A DNA stretch of 64,000 bases from Diaphorobacter aerolatus (GCF_014489535.1 NZ_CP060783.1:1612001-1676000), one strand, 5' to 3'. Positions 9,205 through 18,348 are shown, counted from the first letter of the stretch. Numbers and translations: made by a program. Notes: generated by a model not told the origin, from the letters alone.

Positions 9205-9248
9205 AAAAAAGCGGACTTCACCGGCAACACCGATGAAACCCGCTTTTT
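9205..9248 (-). terminator. Terminator/attenuator hairpin after rpsP
   Basis: AAAAGCGG pairs with CCGCTTTT, with an internal TTCA/TGAA stem, followed by A/T tracts. It lies 15 bases downstream of the rpsP stop. Since rimM-trmD-rplS follow in the same direction, it may attenuate transcription rather than end it completely. Confidence 0.75.
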
Positions 9249-9262
9249 GGAAGCATGAAAGC

Positions 9263-9514
9263 TTAGGCAGCAGCCTTCGCGCCTTGCTTGATCAAGCGAT
9301 CAACGGTAGGCGAAGCCTGCGCACCAACGCTCTTCCAGTAGGTCAGACGATCTTGCGCAATGCGCAGACCCTCTTCGCCTTCCTTGGCGGACGGGTTGTA
9401 GAAACCCAGACGCTCGATGAAGCGACCATCGCGACGAATGCGCTTGTCAGCCACGACGATGTTGAAGAACGGACGATGCTTGGAACCGCCGCGCGAGAGT
9501 CGAATAACGACCAT
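9263..9514 (-). CDS. rpsP: 30S ribosomal protein S16
   Basis: An 83-residue S16, first gene of the leftward rpsP-rimM-trmD-rplS operon. The sequence [20 protein letters not shown] and the following [15 protein letters not shown] are diagnostic. The ATG was chosen on homology; the open frame upstream is not S16-like. The intergenic space to rimM (306 bases) is unusually long for this operon and contains a terminator-like hairpin and a separate palindromic element. Confidence 0.97.
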   Translation of the reverse strand: MVVIRLSRGGSKHRPFFNIVVADKRIRRDGRFIERLGFYNPSAKEGEEGLRIAQDRLTYWKSVGAQASPTVDRLIKQGAKAAA

Positions 9515-9664
9515 AATGAATCCTTCGGGTGGAAAAGCAGTTACCACCAATGATGTTTTTGGCAACTGCCAAGGTTTTTCCTGCTGCGTTTGAGACACGC
9601 GACATGGCCACCCGGCCAGCGACACGCAGCAAAGTCCGCAATTATAGCCAGTTCCTGGGAAAAG

Positions 9665-10188
9665 ATGCTCACCATTCGCGCCAGTCGGGAAAATGATGTT
9701 CCGGCGATCACCGAAATCTACCGCCATCACGTGCTGCACGGCACCGGAACCTTCGAAACCGAGCCCCGACCGCGAGCGACATGGCTCAGCGCCGTGCCGA
9801 TGTGCTCACCAGGAACCTGCCCTACCTGGTGGCCGAGGATGCGAATGGCGAGATTCTCGGCTTCGCGTACTGCAACTGGTTCAAACCGCGTCCGGCCTAC
9901 CGTTTTTCTGCCGAAGATTCGATTTATGTGGCCGAGTCGGCGCGTGGTCGGGGTGTGGGGCGTCAACTGCTGGACGCCCTGAGCATCGCCGCCGAACAGG
10001 CGGGCGTGCGCCGTCTGCTGGCGGTGATCGGCGACTCGGCCAATGCGGGTTCGATTGGCGTGCACACGGCCGCAGGTTTTGCACACGCAGGCGTGCTGCG
10101 ATCCACCGGCTGGAAGTTCGGCAAATGGCTTGACGTCGTGCTCATGGACAAGGCGCTCGGAGCCGGAGACACGACCGCGCCCGAGTGA
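9665..10188 (+). CDS. GNAT acetyltransferase, phosphinothricin-acetyltransferase type (frame broken)
   Basis: N-acetyltransferase similar to Pat/Bar and to methionine-sulfone/sulfoximine acetyltransferases. The N-terminus ([20 protein letters not shown], then [14 protein letters not shown]) is in one frame. The rest, with the acetyl-CoA loop [14 protein letters not shown] and the terminal [17 protein letters not shown], is in another. One C added to the CCCC run after FETE joins them into a 174-residue protein of normal length. The likely substrate class is an amino-acid analogue, inferred from family only. It starts close to and diverges from rpsP. Confidence 0.85.
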
Positions 10189-10233
10189 CGTGAACCAAAG
10201 AAAACAAGCGCCGGAACAGCCCCTCTGCACGAC

Positions 10234-10704
10234 ATGACCCTCACGACTTCTAACGCCACCAAGAACAAGACCGTCGCCGCATGGCTGGCATTTGTGGGCG
10301 GGCCGCTGGGCCTGCATCGCTTCTATCTCTACGGCTGGTTCGACACGCTGGGGTGGTTGCTGCCCATTCCCACGGCGCTGGGCGTGTACGGCATCCAGCG
10401 CGTGATGGAGTACGGACAGGACGATCAATTCAGCTGGATTCTCGTGCCCCTGCTCGGCTTCACATTTGCCGGATGTGCGCTGCGGGCGATCCTCTACGGG
10501 CTGATGACGCCTGAAAAATGGAATGCGCGCTTCAATCCCCAGTCACCACTCGATGCGCCTGCCGGCCAGACCCGCTGGGCCACGATTTTTGCGATTGGTC
10601 TGGCGCTGATGATCGGCACGGCGGTGCTGATGGCAAGCATCGCGTTCAGCTTTCAACGCTACTTTGAATACCAGATCGAGGAAGCGCGCAAGATTTCGCA
10701 GTGA
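10234..10704 (+). CDS. TM2-domain membrane protein
   Basis: A 156-residue protein beginning with a TM2-like domain (KTVAAWLAFVGGPLGLHRFY, then GWFDTLGWLLP). It has about four hydrophobic segments in all and a short charged C-terminal tail. TM2 proteins are small membrane proteins of unknown function. It follows the GNAT gene by about 45 bases in the same direction and is followed by a strong terminator, so the two may share a transcript. Confidence 0.78.
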   Translation: MTLTTSNATKNKTVAAWLAFVGGPLGLHRFYLYGWFDTLGWLLPIPTALGVYGIQRVMEYGQDDQFSWILVPLLGFTFAGCALRAILYGLMTPEKWNARFNPQSPLDAPAGQTRWATIFAIGLALMIGTAVLMASIAFSFQRYFEYQIEEARKISQ

Positions 10705-10719
10705 TTGCGCCACAAAGTC

Positions 10720-10758
10720 AAAAAGCGCCAGACCTTGTCGGTACTGGCGCTTTTTTTT
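10720..10758. terminator. Bidirectional terminator between converging genes
   Basis: AAAAAGCGCCAG pairs perfectly with CTGGCGCTTTTT, with A- and T-tracts on the two sides. It lies between the rightward TM2 gene and the leftward pit gene. Confidence 0.9.
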
Positions 10759-10786
10759 ACGTTGTTTTTTCCGTCGATTTCGTCGA

Positions 10787-11800
10787 TCAGACAAACAACT
10801 GCAGGCTGATCCAGTAGGCAATCGCGGCCACGAAGGCGCTGGCCGGAATTGTCAGAATCCAGGCCCAGACGATGTTGCCCGCCACGCCCCAGCGCACGGC
10901 GCTGGCACGCTGGGTCGAACCCACGCCCACGATGGCTCCGGTGATTGTGTGCGTGGTGGAGACCGGAACACCCAGCCCGGTCGCGATGAATAGCGTCAGC
11001 GCACCGCCGGTTTCTGCGCAGAACCCGCCGACCGGCTTGAGCTTGGTGATCTTCTGACCCATGGTCTTGACGATGCGCCAGCCGCCGAACATGGTGCCCA
11101 TGCCGATGGCCACGTAGCAACTGACAATCGCCCAGAGCGGCGGCGATGCATCGCTTGCCGATGTGTAGCCGGTCGCGATCAGCATCATCCAGATGATGCC
11201 GATGGTTTTCTGCGCGTCGTTGCCGCCGTGACCCAGGCTGTAGGCGCCCGCCGAGACGAGCTGCAAACGGCGGAACCACTTGTCCACCTTGCTGGGCCGG
11301 GCGCGGCGGAAGGTCCACGCCACGATCACCATCATCAGGGAGCCGAGCACAAAGCCGAGCAGTGGCGAGATGAAGATGAACGCCACGGTCTTGAGGATGC
11401 CGCCCGCGATCAGCGCGCCCGCGCCGGACTTGGCGATCACCGAACCGACGATGCCGCCGATCAGCGCGTGCGAGGAGCTGCTCGGGATGCCGTAGTACCA
11501 GGTGATCACGTTCCAGGTGATCGCGCCGACCAGCGCACCAAACACCACGTGCGTGTCCACGACGCCCGGCTGGACGATGCCCTTGCCGACGGTGGCTGCC
11601 ACGCTCAGGTGGAAGATGAAGATCGCGACGCAGTTGAAGAACGCCGCAAAAACGACGGCCTGGGTCGGTTTGAGCACGCCCGTGGAGACCACGGTCGCGA
11701 TGGAGTTGGCCGCGTCATGAAATCCATTCATGAAGTCGAACAACAGGGCCAGCGCGACCAGGAGGATCACGACCCAAAGGGCTGCTTGTACTGTTTCCAT
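10787..11800 (-). CDS. pit: PiT-family low-affinity inorganic phosphate transporter
   Basis: A 337-residue permease with about ten hydrophobic segments that imports phosphate, often as a metal-phosphate complex, driven by a cation gradient. Both family signatures are present, one near the N-terminus (DFMNGFHDAANSIATVV) and one in the middle (YSLGHGGNDAQKTIGII), reflecting the internal duplication. The upstream DUF47 gene is in the same direction, 67 bases away, a partnership seen widely (orfA-pit). A candidate Pho box precedes that pair. Confidence 0.93.
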   Translation of the reverse strand: METVQAALWVVILLVALALLFDFMNGFHDAANSIATVVSTGVLKPTQAVVFAAFFNCVAIFIFHLSVAATVGKGIVQPGVVDTHVVFGALVGAITWNVITWYYGIPSSSSHALIGGIVGSVIAKSGAGALIAGGILKTVAFIFISPLLGFVLGSLMMVIVAWTFRRARPSKVDKWFRRLQLVSAGAYSLGHGGNDAQKTIGIIWMMLIATGYTSASDASPPLWAIVSCYVAIGMGTMFGGWRIVKTMGQKITKLKPVGGFCAETGGALTLFIATGLGVPVSTTHTITGAIVGVGSTQRASAVRWGVAGNIVWAWILTIPASAFVAAIAYWISLQLFV

Positions 11801-11867
11801 ACTGAGATGAGGCGGTTGGCCGATTCCGGTCAGCTCGGGCGAAATGCGCCGAGACTGCGAAGCAGCT

Positions 11868-12515
11868 TCAGGAGTTTTCGAGGATCACGCCCTCGATGAG
11901 ATTGGCGACGTCCTCGCACTTGTCGGTGATGGTCTCGAGCAGTTCGTAGATCGCCTTGAGCTTGATGACTTCGCGCACATCGGGCTCTTCGCGGAACAGT
12001 TTGCTCATGGCGCTGCGCATCACGCGGTCGGCATCGCTTTCGAGGCGGTCGATTTCCTCGCAGGTCTTGAGCGCGGCCTCGGCAATCGCGGGATCGGCAA
12101 TGCGCGAAAGCAGCTTGACCGCCTCCTGCACGCGCTCGCAGCACTTGACGCTGATGTCGGTCAAGCGGCTGATTTCATCCGTCATGTGGTGGATGTCGTA
12201 CAGCGCCATGGTCTCGGCGGAGTCCTGGATCAGGTCGGCCACGTCGTCCATGGTGTTGATCAGCGAGTGGATTTGTTCGCGGTCGATCGGCGTGATGAAG
12301 GTCTTGTGCAGCGTGCGGTTGACCTCATGCGTCACGCGGTCGGCGGCGCGCTCGGCGTTGTCCACGTCCTGGTTGTATTTGTCCCGCAGATGCGGATCCC
12401 CGTAGTGGGCGACCAACTGCGAGAACGCACGTGCCGCCTCGACAATGCGCTCCGCATGCTGGTTGAACATCTCGAAAAAATTGCCCTCCTGGGGCAACAG
12501 CTTTCCAAACAACAT
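11868..12515 (-). CDS. DUF47/PhoU-like phosphate transport regulator
   Basis: A 215-residue, helical, acidic protein of the PhoU-related DUF47 (TIGR00153) family, which accompanies PiT permeases and probably regulates them. Typical features are the N-terminal FGKLLPQEGNFFEMFNQHAE and DVDNAERAADRVTHEVNR, with repeated E/D-rich metal-binding helices. It is the first gene of the leftward operon with pit. Its start lies about 40 bases downstream of a Pho-box-like sequence. Confidence 0.9.
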   Translation of the reverse strand: MLFGKLLPQEGNFFEMFNQHAERIVEAARAFSQLVAHYGDPHLRDKYNQDVDNAERAADRVTHEVNRTLHKTFITPIDREQIHSLINTMDDVADLIQDSAETMALYDIHHMTDEISRLTDISVKCCERVQEAVKLLSRIADPAIAEAALKTCEEIDRLESDADRVMRSAMSKLFREEPDVREVIKLKAIYELLETITDKCEDVANLIEGVILENS

Positions 12516-12557
12516 GCAAACTCCTGACGCGGCCTTCTAGTCACCTGTCGTTACAAT

Positions 12558-12575
12558 TTGACAGTCAGGTGACAT
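12558..12575 (-). promoter_or_regulatory. Candidate Pho box upstream of the DUF47-pit operon
   Basis: Read leftward, ATGTCAC-CTGA-CTGTCAA gives two direct 7-base repeats separated by 4 bases. They match the Escherichia coli PhoB half-site CTGTCAT at 5/7 and 6/7 positions. Placement before a phosphate transporter operon supports the call; whether PhoB activates or represses cannot be told from the sequence. Confidence 0.55.
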
Positions 12576-12647
12576 ATTCGTGAAAGCTCGGAGTTTAACC
12601 GGGTCGGGACGGGGTCCCTGTTGCCAATTTCCAAATAGCTGCGCCCG

Positions 12648-13010
12648 TCAGGCGCTGCGGAAGATGAAATACACCGCGCCGACCATGCACAGACCGGCCC
12701 AGAGATAGTCGAGCTTGAGTGGCTCGCCCATGTAGAACACGGCAAACGGCACGAACACGGTGAGCGTGATGACTTCCTGCAGAATCTTGAGCTGGCCCAG
12801 CGACATCATGCTCGCGCCGATGCGGTTGGCAGGCACCTGCAGCAGGTACTCGAACAACGCAATGCCCCAACTGATCAGCGCCGCGATGTACCAGGGCGAG
12901 GTGCTCAGATTCTTCAGGTGCCCGTACCAGGCAAAGGTCATGAACACATTGCTGGCGAGCAGCAGCAAAATGGTTTGCAGCGGGATGGGCAGGGATTGCA
13001 GGAATTGCAT
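12648..13010 (-). CDS. DUF486 / DMT-superfamily small membrane protein
   Basis: About 120 residues with four hydrophobic segments, a DUF486-type member of the drug/metabolite transporter superfamily. Recognisable stretches are SNVFMTFAWYGHLKN, SWGIALFEYLLQVPANRIG and the terminal GAVYFIFRSA. The ATG before QFLQSLPIPLQ was chosen because the upstream extension is rich in Arg/Cys and unlike the family. Function is unknown. It stands alone between the pit promoter region and the liv cluster. Confidence 0.82.
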   Translation of the reverse strand: MQFLQSLPIPLQTILLLLASNVFMTFAWYGHLKNLSTSPWYIAALISWGIALFEYLLQVPANRIGASMMSLGQLKILQEVITLTVFVPFAVFYMGEPLKLDYLWAGLCMVGAVYFIFRSA

Positions 13011-13125
13011 GAGCGAACGAAGCCGTGATCGGGTGACGCAGCAATGTAGCGCAAGCGCCAACGGATGCCGGGGCAGCCGCTGGCGCATCGGGCTGTGAGA
13101 ATTCAGCGCATCGGCCGGCCGTGGC

Positions 13126-13842
13126 TCACTCGCCCAGATAGGCGGCGCGCACGCGCGGATCGTGCAGCAGGGTTTCGCCCGGGCCCGTCATGGTGATGAT
13201 GCCCGACTCCATCACATAGCCGCGATTGGCCATTTGCAGCGCGCGGCTGGCGTTTTGCTCGACCAGCAAGATCGTCACGCCGAGCTTGTACACGTCACCC
13301 ACGACCTCGAAGATCTTGTCGACCATGATGGGCGAGAGGCCCATCGAGGGCTCGTCGAGCAGCAGCACCTTGGGGCGGCTCATGAGCGCGCGGCCCATGG
13401 CGAGCATCTGCTGCTCGCCGCCCGACATCGTGCCGGCCAACTGGTCCTTGCGCTCTCGCAGGCGCGGGAAGATGTTGAACATGCGCTCGATGTCATCCTT
13501 GATGCCTGCCTGGTCGTCACGCGTGTAGGCGCCCATCTGCAGGTTCTCGGTGATGGTCATGCGCGCGAACACGCCCCGGCCCTCGGGCACCATCACGAGA
13601 CCTTCGCGCACCAGATCCCACGCGCCCTTGCCCTTGATGCTCCTGCCGAGGTATTCGATGTCGCCATCGTTCATCGGCAGCAGGCCGGTGATGGCCTTCA
13701 TCGTCGTGGTCTTGCCCGCGCCGTTGGAGCCGATGAGCGAGACCAGTTCGCCCTCGTGCACCTCCATGTCGACGCCCTTCACGGCCTGAATACCACCGTA
13801 GGCAACGCGCAGGCCGCTCACTTTCAACAGAATTTCGGCCAT
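13126..13842 (-). CDS. livF: Branched-chain amino acid-type ABC transporter ATP-binding protein LivF
   Basis: Second ATPase subunit of a HAAT-family importer. The 238-residue protein has Walker A (GSNGAGKTT), the signature motif (MSGGEQQMLAMGRAL) and Walker B (VLLLDEPSMGLSP). The ATG was preferred over an in-frame TTG two codons upstream because the GGAGG ribosome-binding site is then properly spaced. It is the last gene of livHMGF, separated from livG by only two bases. No periplasmic binding protein gene accompanies this cluster, so the substrate is unknown. Confidence 0.95.
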   Translation of the reverse strand: MAEILLKVSGLRVAYGGIQAVKGVDMEVHEGELVSLIGSNGAGKTTTMKAITGLLPMNDGDIEYLGRSIKGKGAWDLVREGLVMVPEGRGVFARMTITENLQMGAYTRDDQAGIKDDIERMFNIFPRLRERKDQLAGTMSGGEQQMLAMGRALMSRPKVLLLDEPSMGLSPIMVDKIFEVVGDVYKLGVTILLVEQNASRALQMANRGYVMESGIITMTGPGETLLHDPRVRAAYLGE

Positions 13843-13844
13843 GC

Positions 13845-14627
13845 TCAATGTCCTCCGGTGCCCAGGTAGGCCTCAATCACTTTTTCATTCTTCTGCACTT
13901 CGGCTGGCGTGCCCTCGGCGATCTGCTTGCCGTAGTCGAGCACCGTCACCCGGTCGCACAGGCCCATCACCAGCTTCACGTCGTGCTCGATCAGCAGGAT
14001 CGTGCGGTTGTCGTTGCGAATGCGGTCGATGAGTTCACGCAACTGCACCTTCTCGGTGGCGTTCATACCGGCGGCCGGTTCGTCGAGCGCGATGAGCTGC
14101 GGATCGGTGGCCAGCGCGCGGGCGATCTCGAGGCGGCGCTGGTCGCCATACGACAGCGTGCGCGCCTTGAAGTCGGCGTACTTGCCGATGCCGACGTAGT
14201 CGAGCAGTTCCTGCGCGCGCGCGCGGATTTCCGCCTCCTCACGCTTGAAGCCGGGCGTGCGCAGCACGGCGCCGACCAGCCCGGAGTGCGTGCGCGTGTG
14301 CCGTCCGACCATAACGTTCTCGAGTGCCGTCATTTCAGCAAACAGCCGGATGTTCTGGAAGGTGCGCGAAATGCCCGCCTTGGCCACCAGGTGCACGGCC
14401 GTGGGTTCATAGGGTGTGCCTGCGAGCACGAAGCTGCCCGCATCGGGCGTGTACAGCCCGGTGATCACGTTGAAGAACGTCGTCTTGCCCGCGCCGTTGG
14501 GGCCGATCAGGCCGTAGATCTGCCCGCGATGGATGGTGATGCCTACTTCCGAAAGTGCCTGCAGTCCGCCAAATCGCTTGGACACACCGGCCACCTTGAG
14601 CACCACATCTGATGATGTTTCTGCCAT
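13845..14627 (-). CDS. livG: Branched-chain amino acid-type ABC transporter ATP-binding protein LivG
   Basis: A 260-residue ATPase with Walker A (GPNGAGKTTFFN), an ABC signature region (LSYGDQRRLEIARAL) and Walker B (LIALDEPAAGMN), followed by the LivG-typical EHDVKLVMGLCDRVTVLDYG. The ATG at MAETSSDVV was chosen on homology. It pairs with LivF as the heterodimeric motor for LivH/LivM. Part of livHMGF on the minus strand. Confidence 0.95.
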   Translation of the reverse strand: MAETSSDVVLKVAGVSKRFGGLQALSEVGITIHRGQIYGLIGPNGAGKTTFFNVITGLYTPDAGSFVLAGTPYEPTAVHLVAKAGISRTFQNIRLFAEMTALENVMVGRHTRTHSGLVGAVLRTPGFKREEAEIRARAQELLDYVGIGKYADFKARTLSYGDQRRLEIARALATDPQLIALDEPAAGMNATEKVQLRELIDRIRNDNRTILLIEHDVKLVMGLCDRVTVLDYGKQIAEGTPAEVQKNEKVIEAYLGTGGH

Positions 14628-14680
14628 ATCGTTGTTGCTCTGTTGATTCTTTGAAGTTTCGTAGCCTTGCCGGATGGCGC

Positions 14681-15763
14681 TCAGGTCTTCTGCGGAAGAC
14701 TCTTGCCATGCTCCGGAGAAGGCCACAGACCGCGCGGACGCAGCAGCATGATGATGATCATCGCCAGAGCAATCAGCAACTGGCGCAGGATGGAGGCGTC
14801 CAGGCGCCCGCCGGTCAAGTCCTGCAGCGGACCCGCGACATAGCGCAGCACCTCGGGCAATGCCGACAGCAGCACCGCACCCAGAATCACGCCGGGGATG
14901 TGGCCGATGCCGCCGAGCACCACCATCGCGACGATCATCACCGACTCCATCAGGCTGAAGGACTCGGGTGACACGAAACCCTGGAAGGCGGCAAACATCG
15001 CCCCCGACACGCCACCGAACGAGGCGCCCATGCCGAACGCCAGCAGCTTCATGTTGCGGGTGTTGATGCCCATGGCCTTGGCGGCGATCTCGTCTTCACG
15101 AATCGCCATCCACGCGCGCCCGATGCGCGAATCCTGCAGGCGGTAGCACACCACGATGGTGATCAGCACCAGCGCGAGGAACAGGTAGTAGTACAGCGTG
15201 ACCGAGCTGATGTCGTAGCCGAAGATCTCCTGCCGCTTGCCGAGATTCAGCCCGAAGATCTTCACCGAGTCGATCTCGCCAAGCCCCTTGGGACCATTGG
15301 TGACGTTCACCGGGTGATCGAGGTTGTTCAGGAAGATGCGGATGATTTCACCAAAGCCCAGCGTGACGATGGCCAGATAGTCGCCGCGCAGCTTGAGCAC
15401 CGGTATGCCCAGCAGCACGCCCGTACAGGCCGCGAGTAGCAGCGCGAGCGGAATCACCATCCACAGCGACAGATGAAGGCCGTTCGGAAACTGCGCGGCA
15501 AACCACGCGAAGTTCTCGCTCAGGTGCGGCGACGCCAGCAGGCCGAACATGTAGGCACCGACGGCGTAGAAGGCCACATAGCCCAGATCCAGCAGACCGG
15601 CGTAGCCCACCACGATGTTGAGGCCGAGCGCCAGCATCACGTAGAGCAGCGCGAGATCGGCGATCCGCACCCAGGCGTTGCCGAAGTATTGCAGGATGAG
15701 GGGCAGCACCAGCAGCGCGATGCCGCCGAGTACCCAGTTGATGGTCTTGTTGTTTTTGCTCAT
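14681..15763 (-). CDS. livM: Branched-chain amino acid-type ABC transporter permease LivM
   Basis: A 360-residue inner-membrane permease with about nine hydrophobic segments. It has the LivM-type YAGLLDLGYVAFYAVGAYMFG motif near the N-terminus and the coupling-helix region GINTRNMKLLAFGMGASFGG. It has an insertion, KGLGEIDSVKIFGLNLGKRQ, of the length usual in beta-proteobacterial LivM. The start is the ATG at MSKNNKTINW. It is followed closely by livG and preceded by livH. Confidence 0.94.
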   Translation of the reverse strand: MSKNNKTINWVLGGIALLVLPLILQYFGNAWVRIADLALLYVMLALGLNIVVGYAGLLDLGYVAFYAVGAYMFGLLASPHLSENFAWFAAQFPNGLHLSLWMVIPLALLLAACTGVLLGIPVLKLRGDYLAIVTLGFGEIIRIFLNNLDHPVNVTNGPKGLGEIDSVKIFGLNLGKRQEIFGYDISSVTLYYYLFLALVLITIVVCYRLQDSRIGRAWMAIREDEIAAKAMGINTRNMKLLAFGMGASFGGVSGAMFAAFQGFVSPESFSLMESVMIVAMVVLGGIGHIPGVILGAVLLSALPEVLRYVAGPLQDLTGGRLDASILRQLLIALAMIIIMLLRPRGLWPSPEHGKSLPQKT

Positions 15764-15779
15764 GTTCGTGCTCCTCCTG

Positions 15780-16709
15780 TCAGGCGCGATCCGCCACGCG
15801 TTCACCCAGCAATCCCGAAGGACGCAACGTGAGCACGATGATCAACACGATGAACGCGAAGATGTCGGCGTAATTGCTGCCCAGCAGCCCACCCGTCAAC
15901 TTGCCCAGATAACCCGACCCAATGGCCTCGATCAGCCCGAGCAGCAGGCCACCGACCACCGCACCCGCAAGATTGCCGATGCCGCCGAACACCGCCGCCG
16001 TGAACGCCTTGAGGCCGGGCAGAAAGCCCATCGCGTGCTGCGCCGTGCCGTAGTTGGATGCGTACATGATGCCGGCAATCGCCGCCAGAATCGCGCCGAT
16101 GATGAATGTCGCCGAGATGACCATGTCGGGTTTCACACCCATGAGCGCCGCCACCTTCGGGTTCTCCGCCGTGGCGCGCATGGCGCGACCGAGCTTGGTG
16201 TAGTTGACCAGATAGACCATGGCCGCCAGCGCCACCACGGTGGTCGCCAGAATCAGGATCTGCGTGGGCGTGATCACCGCACCGCCCAGGTGATACGGCT
16301 CCGACGACAGCAGCGTTGGATAAGGTTTGTAGTTCGGCTTCCAGATGATCATCGCGATCGTCTGCAGCAGGATGGACATGCCGATCGCCGTGATCAGCGG
16401 AGCCAGGCGCGGACTGTTGCGCAGCGGCTTGTAGGCAATCTTTTCAATGGTGAAATTGAGGGCCGCCGCGACAATGCAGGCGATGATCGTGGCGATCAGG
16501 AGAATGACCCAACCCGGGGCTCCCGGCATCGCCTCCTGCATCATGCCGATGCAGCTCCAACTGGTGAGCGCTCCGATCATGAGCACTTCGCCGTGAGCGA
16601 AATTGATCAATTGAATAATGCCGTACACCATCGTGTAGCCAAGGGCTATGAGGGCGTACATGCTGCCGAGAACCAGACCGTTGATGATCTGCTGCAGCAA
16701 AATGTCCAT
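15780..16709 (-). CDS. livH: Branched-chain amino acid-type ABC transporter permease LivH
   Basis: A 309-residue permease beginning MDILLQQIINGLVLGSMYAL, then YGIIQLINFAHGEVLMIGA, both typical of LivH. Further segments include KLGRAMRATAENPKVAALMG and GLKAFTAAVFGGIGNLAGAV. It is the first gene of livHMGF. The ~300 bases upstream contain a hairpin terminator and no livJ/livK, so the solute-binding subunit must be encoded elsewhere. Confidence 0.95.
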   Translation of the reverse strand: MDILLQQIINGLVLGSMYALIALGYTMVYGIIQLINFAHGEVLMIGALTSWSCIGMMQEAMPGAPGWVILLIATIIACIVAAALNFTIEKIAYKPLRNSPRLAPLITAIGMSILLQTIAMIIWKPNYKPYPTLLSSEPYHLGGAVITPTQILILATTVVALAAMVYLVNYTKLGRAMRATAENPKVAALMGVKPDMVISATFIIGAILAAIAGIMYASNYGTAQHAMGFLPGLKAFTAAVFGGIGNLAGAVVGGLLLGLIEAIGSGYLGKLTGGLLGSNYADIFAFIVLIIVLTLRPSGLLGERVADRA

Positions 16710-16794
16710 AAAGAAAATCCTTCGCGTTGATGGGCGCGCGCCACACTCACTGAAAACCAGCCGAAACACGGCCACATGCCCACAAGCGTGTAGC

Positions 16795-16829
16795 AAAAAA
16801 CCCGCCAGTTTTCCTACCTGTGCGGGTTC
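16795..16829 (-). terminator. Terminator in the rarA-livH intergenic region
   Basis: GAACCCGCA pairs with TGGCGGGTT around a loop and is followed, read leftward, by a T-run. It probably ends the rarA transcript. The rest of the ~300-base gap (to the rarA stop) shows no gene and should hold the liv promoter. Confidence 0.75.
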
Positions 16830-17013
16830 ACGTGAAGAATGACAACCAGCGAATGTAACCGGCCCTGCCACTTCTGCGGCGATCTTGTTGCCGCGCCCAT
16901 GGTTCGTTAGCCAATGGATTTCATTATCCCGACAAGCGCAATCAATGGCACATAGGGAACACGCGAATTGCGCAATGCCGTGCACCAAAATGGAATGTGC
17001 GTGAAACGGCGTT

Positions 17014-18315
17014 TCAGATCTTGTTTTGCCCCTCGGCATTGAGCGCCCGAAGCTCGTCGAGCTTCTGGCCGATCTTGATTTCCAGCCCGCGCGGCACCGG
17101 GCTATAAAAGCCCGGTGGCTCCATGCCGTCCGGCAGATAGTTCTCGCCCGCGGCGAAACCGCCCTCCTCGTCATGCGCGTAGCGGTAGTTCTTGCCGTAG
17201 TCGAGCTCCTTCATGAGCTTGGTCGGTGCGTTGCGCAAATGCATGGGCACGGGCCGCGTGCCGTCCTGCTTCACGAAGGCGCGCGCGGCGTTGTAGGCCT
17301 TGTAGACGGCATTGGACTTGGGCGCCATCGCGAGATAGACCACGCACTCGGCCAGCGCCAGCTCGCCCTCAGGCGAGCCGAGGCGTTCATAGACCTCGGT
17401 CGCATCCAGCGCCAGACGCAGCGCGCGCGGGTCGGCCAGGCCGATGTCCTCACTCGCCATGCGCACCAGCCGACGCGCCATGTAGCGTGGGTCCGCGCCG
17501 CCGTCGAGCATGCGCACCAGCCAGTAAAGCGCCGCATCGGGATCGGAGCCACGCACCGACTTGTGCAGTGCGCTGATGGTGTCGTAGAACTGCTCGCCGC
17601 CCTTGTCGTAGCGGCGCATGCGCTCGCCCAGCACCTTGAGCAGCCATTCATCGGTGATCGACTCGATTCCGGCTTGTTTTGCCGTCACCGAAAGCGTCTC
17701 CAGCGTGTTGAGCAGACGCCGGGCGTCGCCATCGGCATAGGAGATCAACCGGTCCAGAGCCGTCTCTTCAATAGGAGGGATTGCATCGAGTGCCTGCGCC
17801 TTGGTGACGATCTGCCCGAGGTCCTCGGCCGTGAGCGGCTGCAGCACATAGACCGCAGCGCGCGAGAGCAACGCGGAGTTGACCTCGAACGAGGGATTCT
17901 CGGTCGTCGCGCCGACAAAGGTGAACAGTCCACTTTCCACGTGCGGCAGAAACGCGTCCTGCTGGCTCTTGTTGAAGCGATGCACCTCATCGACGAACAC
18001 GATGGTGCGCTGCTGCATCAGCCCATCGCGCGCGGACTGGGCCTGCTCGACGGCCTCGCGGATGTCCTTGACGCCGCCGAGCACGGCGCTGATCGAGATG
18101 AACTGCGCATCGAACGACTGGGCCATCAACCGGGCGATGGTGGTCTTGCCCACGCCCGGCGGGCCCCAAAGAATGCAACTATGAGGCTGCCCCGATTCGA
18201 ACGCCAGCCGCAGCGGCATGCCCGGCCCGAGCACATGCTGCTGGCCGATCACCTCGCCCAGACTGTGAGGGCGCAGGCGCTCGGCGAGAGGCTGGTGGGC
18301 GGAGGGCTGGCTCAC
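17014..18315 (-). CDS. rarA: Replication-associated recombination protein RarA (MgsA)
   Basis: A 433-residue AAA+ ATPase related to clamp-loader subunits and eukaryotic WRNIP1, acting at stalled replication forks. It has Walker A (WGPPGVGKTTIARLMA), Walker B (IVFVDEVHRFNKSQQDAF), sensor 1 (FVGATTENPSFEVN) and arginine-finger region (ALLSRAAVYVL). The C-terminal tetramerisation domain ends with DGMEPPGFYSPVPRGLE. It is complete and in frame. Gene order ftsK-lolA-rarA on the same strand is conserved in many proteobacteria. Confidence 0.96.
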   Translation of the reverse strand: MSQPSAHQPLAERLRPHSLGEVIGQQHVLGPGMPLRLAFESGQPHSCILWGPPGVGKTTIARLMAQSFDAQFISISAVLGGVKDIREAVEQAQSARDGLMQQRTIVFVDEVHRFNKSQQDAFLPHVESGLFTFVGATTENPSFEVNSALLSRAAVYVLQPLTAEDLGQIVTKAQALDAIPPIEETALDRLISYADGDARRLLNTLETLSVTAKQAGIESITDEWLLKVLGERMRRYDKGGEQFYDTISALHKSVRGSDPDAALYWLVRMLDGGADPRYMARRLVRMASEDIGLADPRALRLALDATEVYERLGSPEGELALAECVVYLAMAPKSNAVYKAYNAARAFVKQDGTRPVPMHLRNAPTKLMKELDYGKNYRYAHDEEGGFAAGENYLPDGMEPPGFYSPVPRGLEIKIGQKLDELRALNAEGQNKI

Positions 18316-18348
18316 GGGTGGTTCAGAGAGTGCGGCTCTGGGCGCTGG

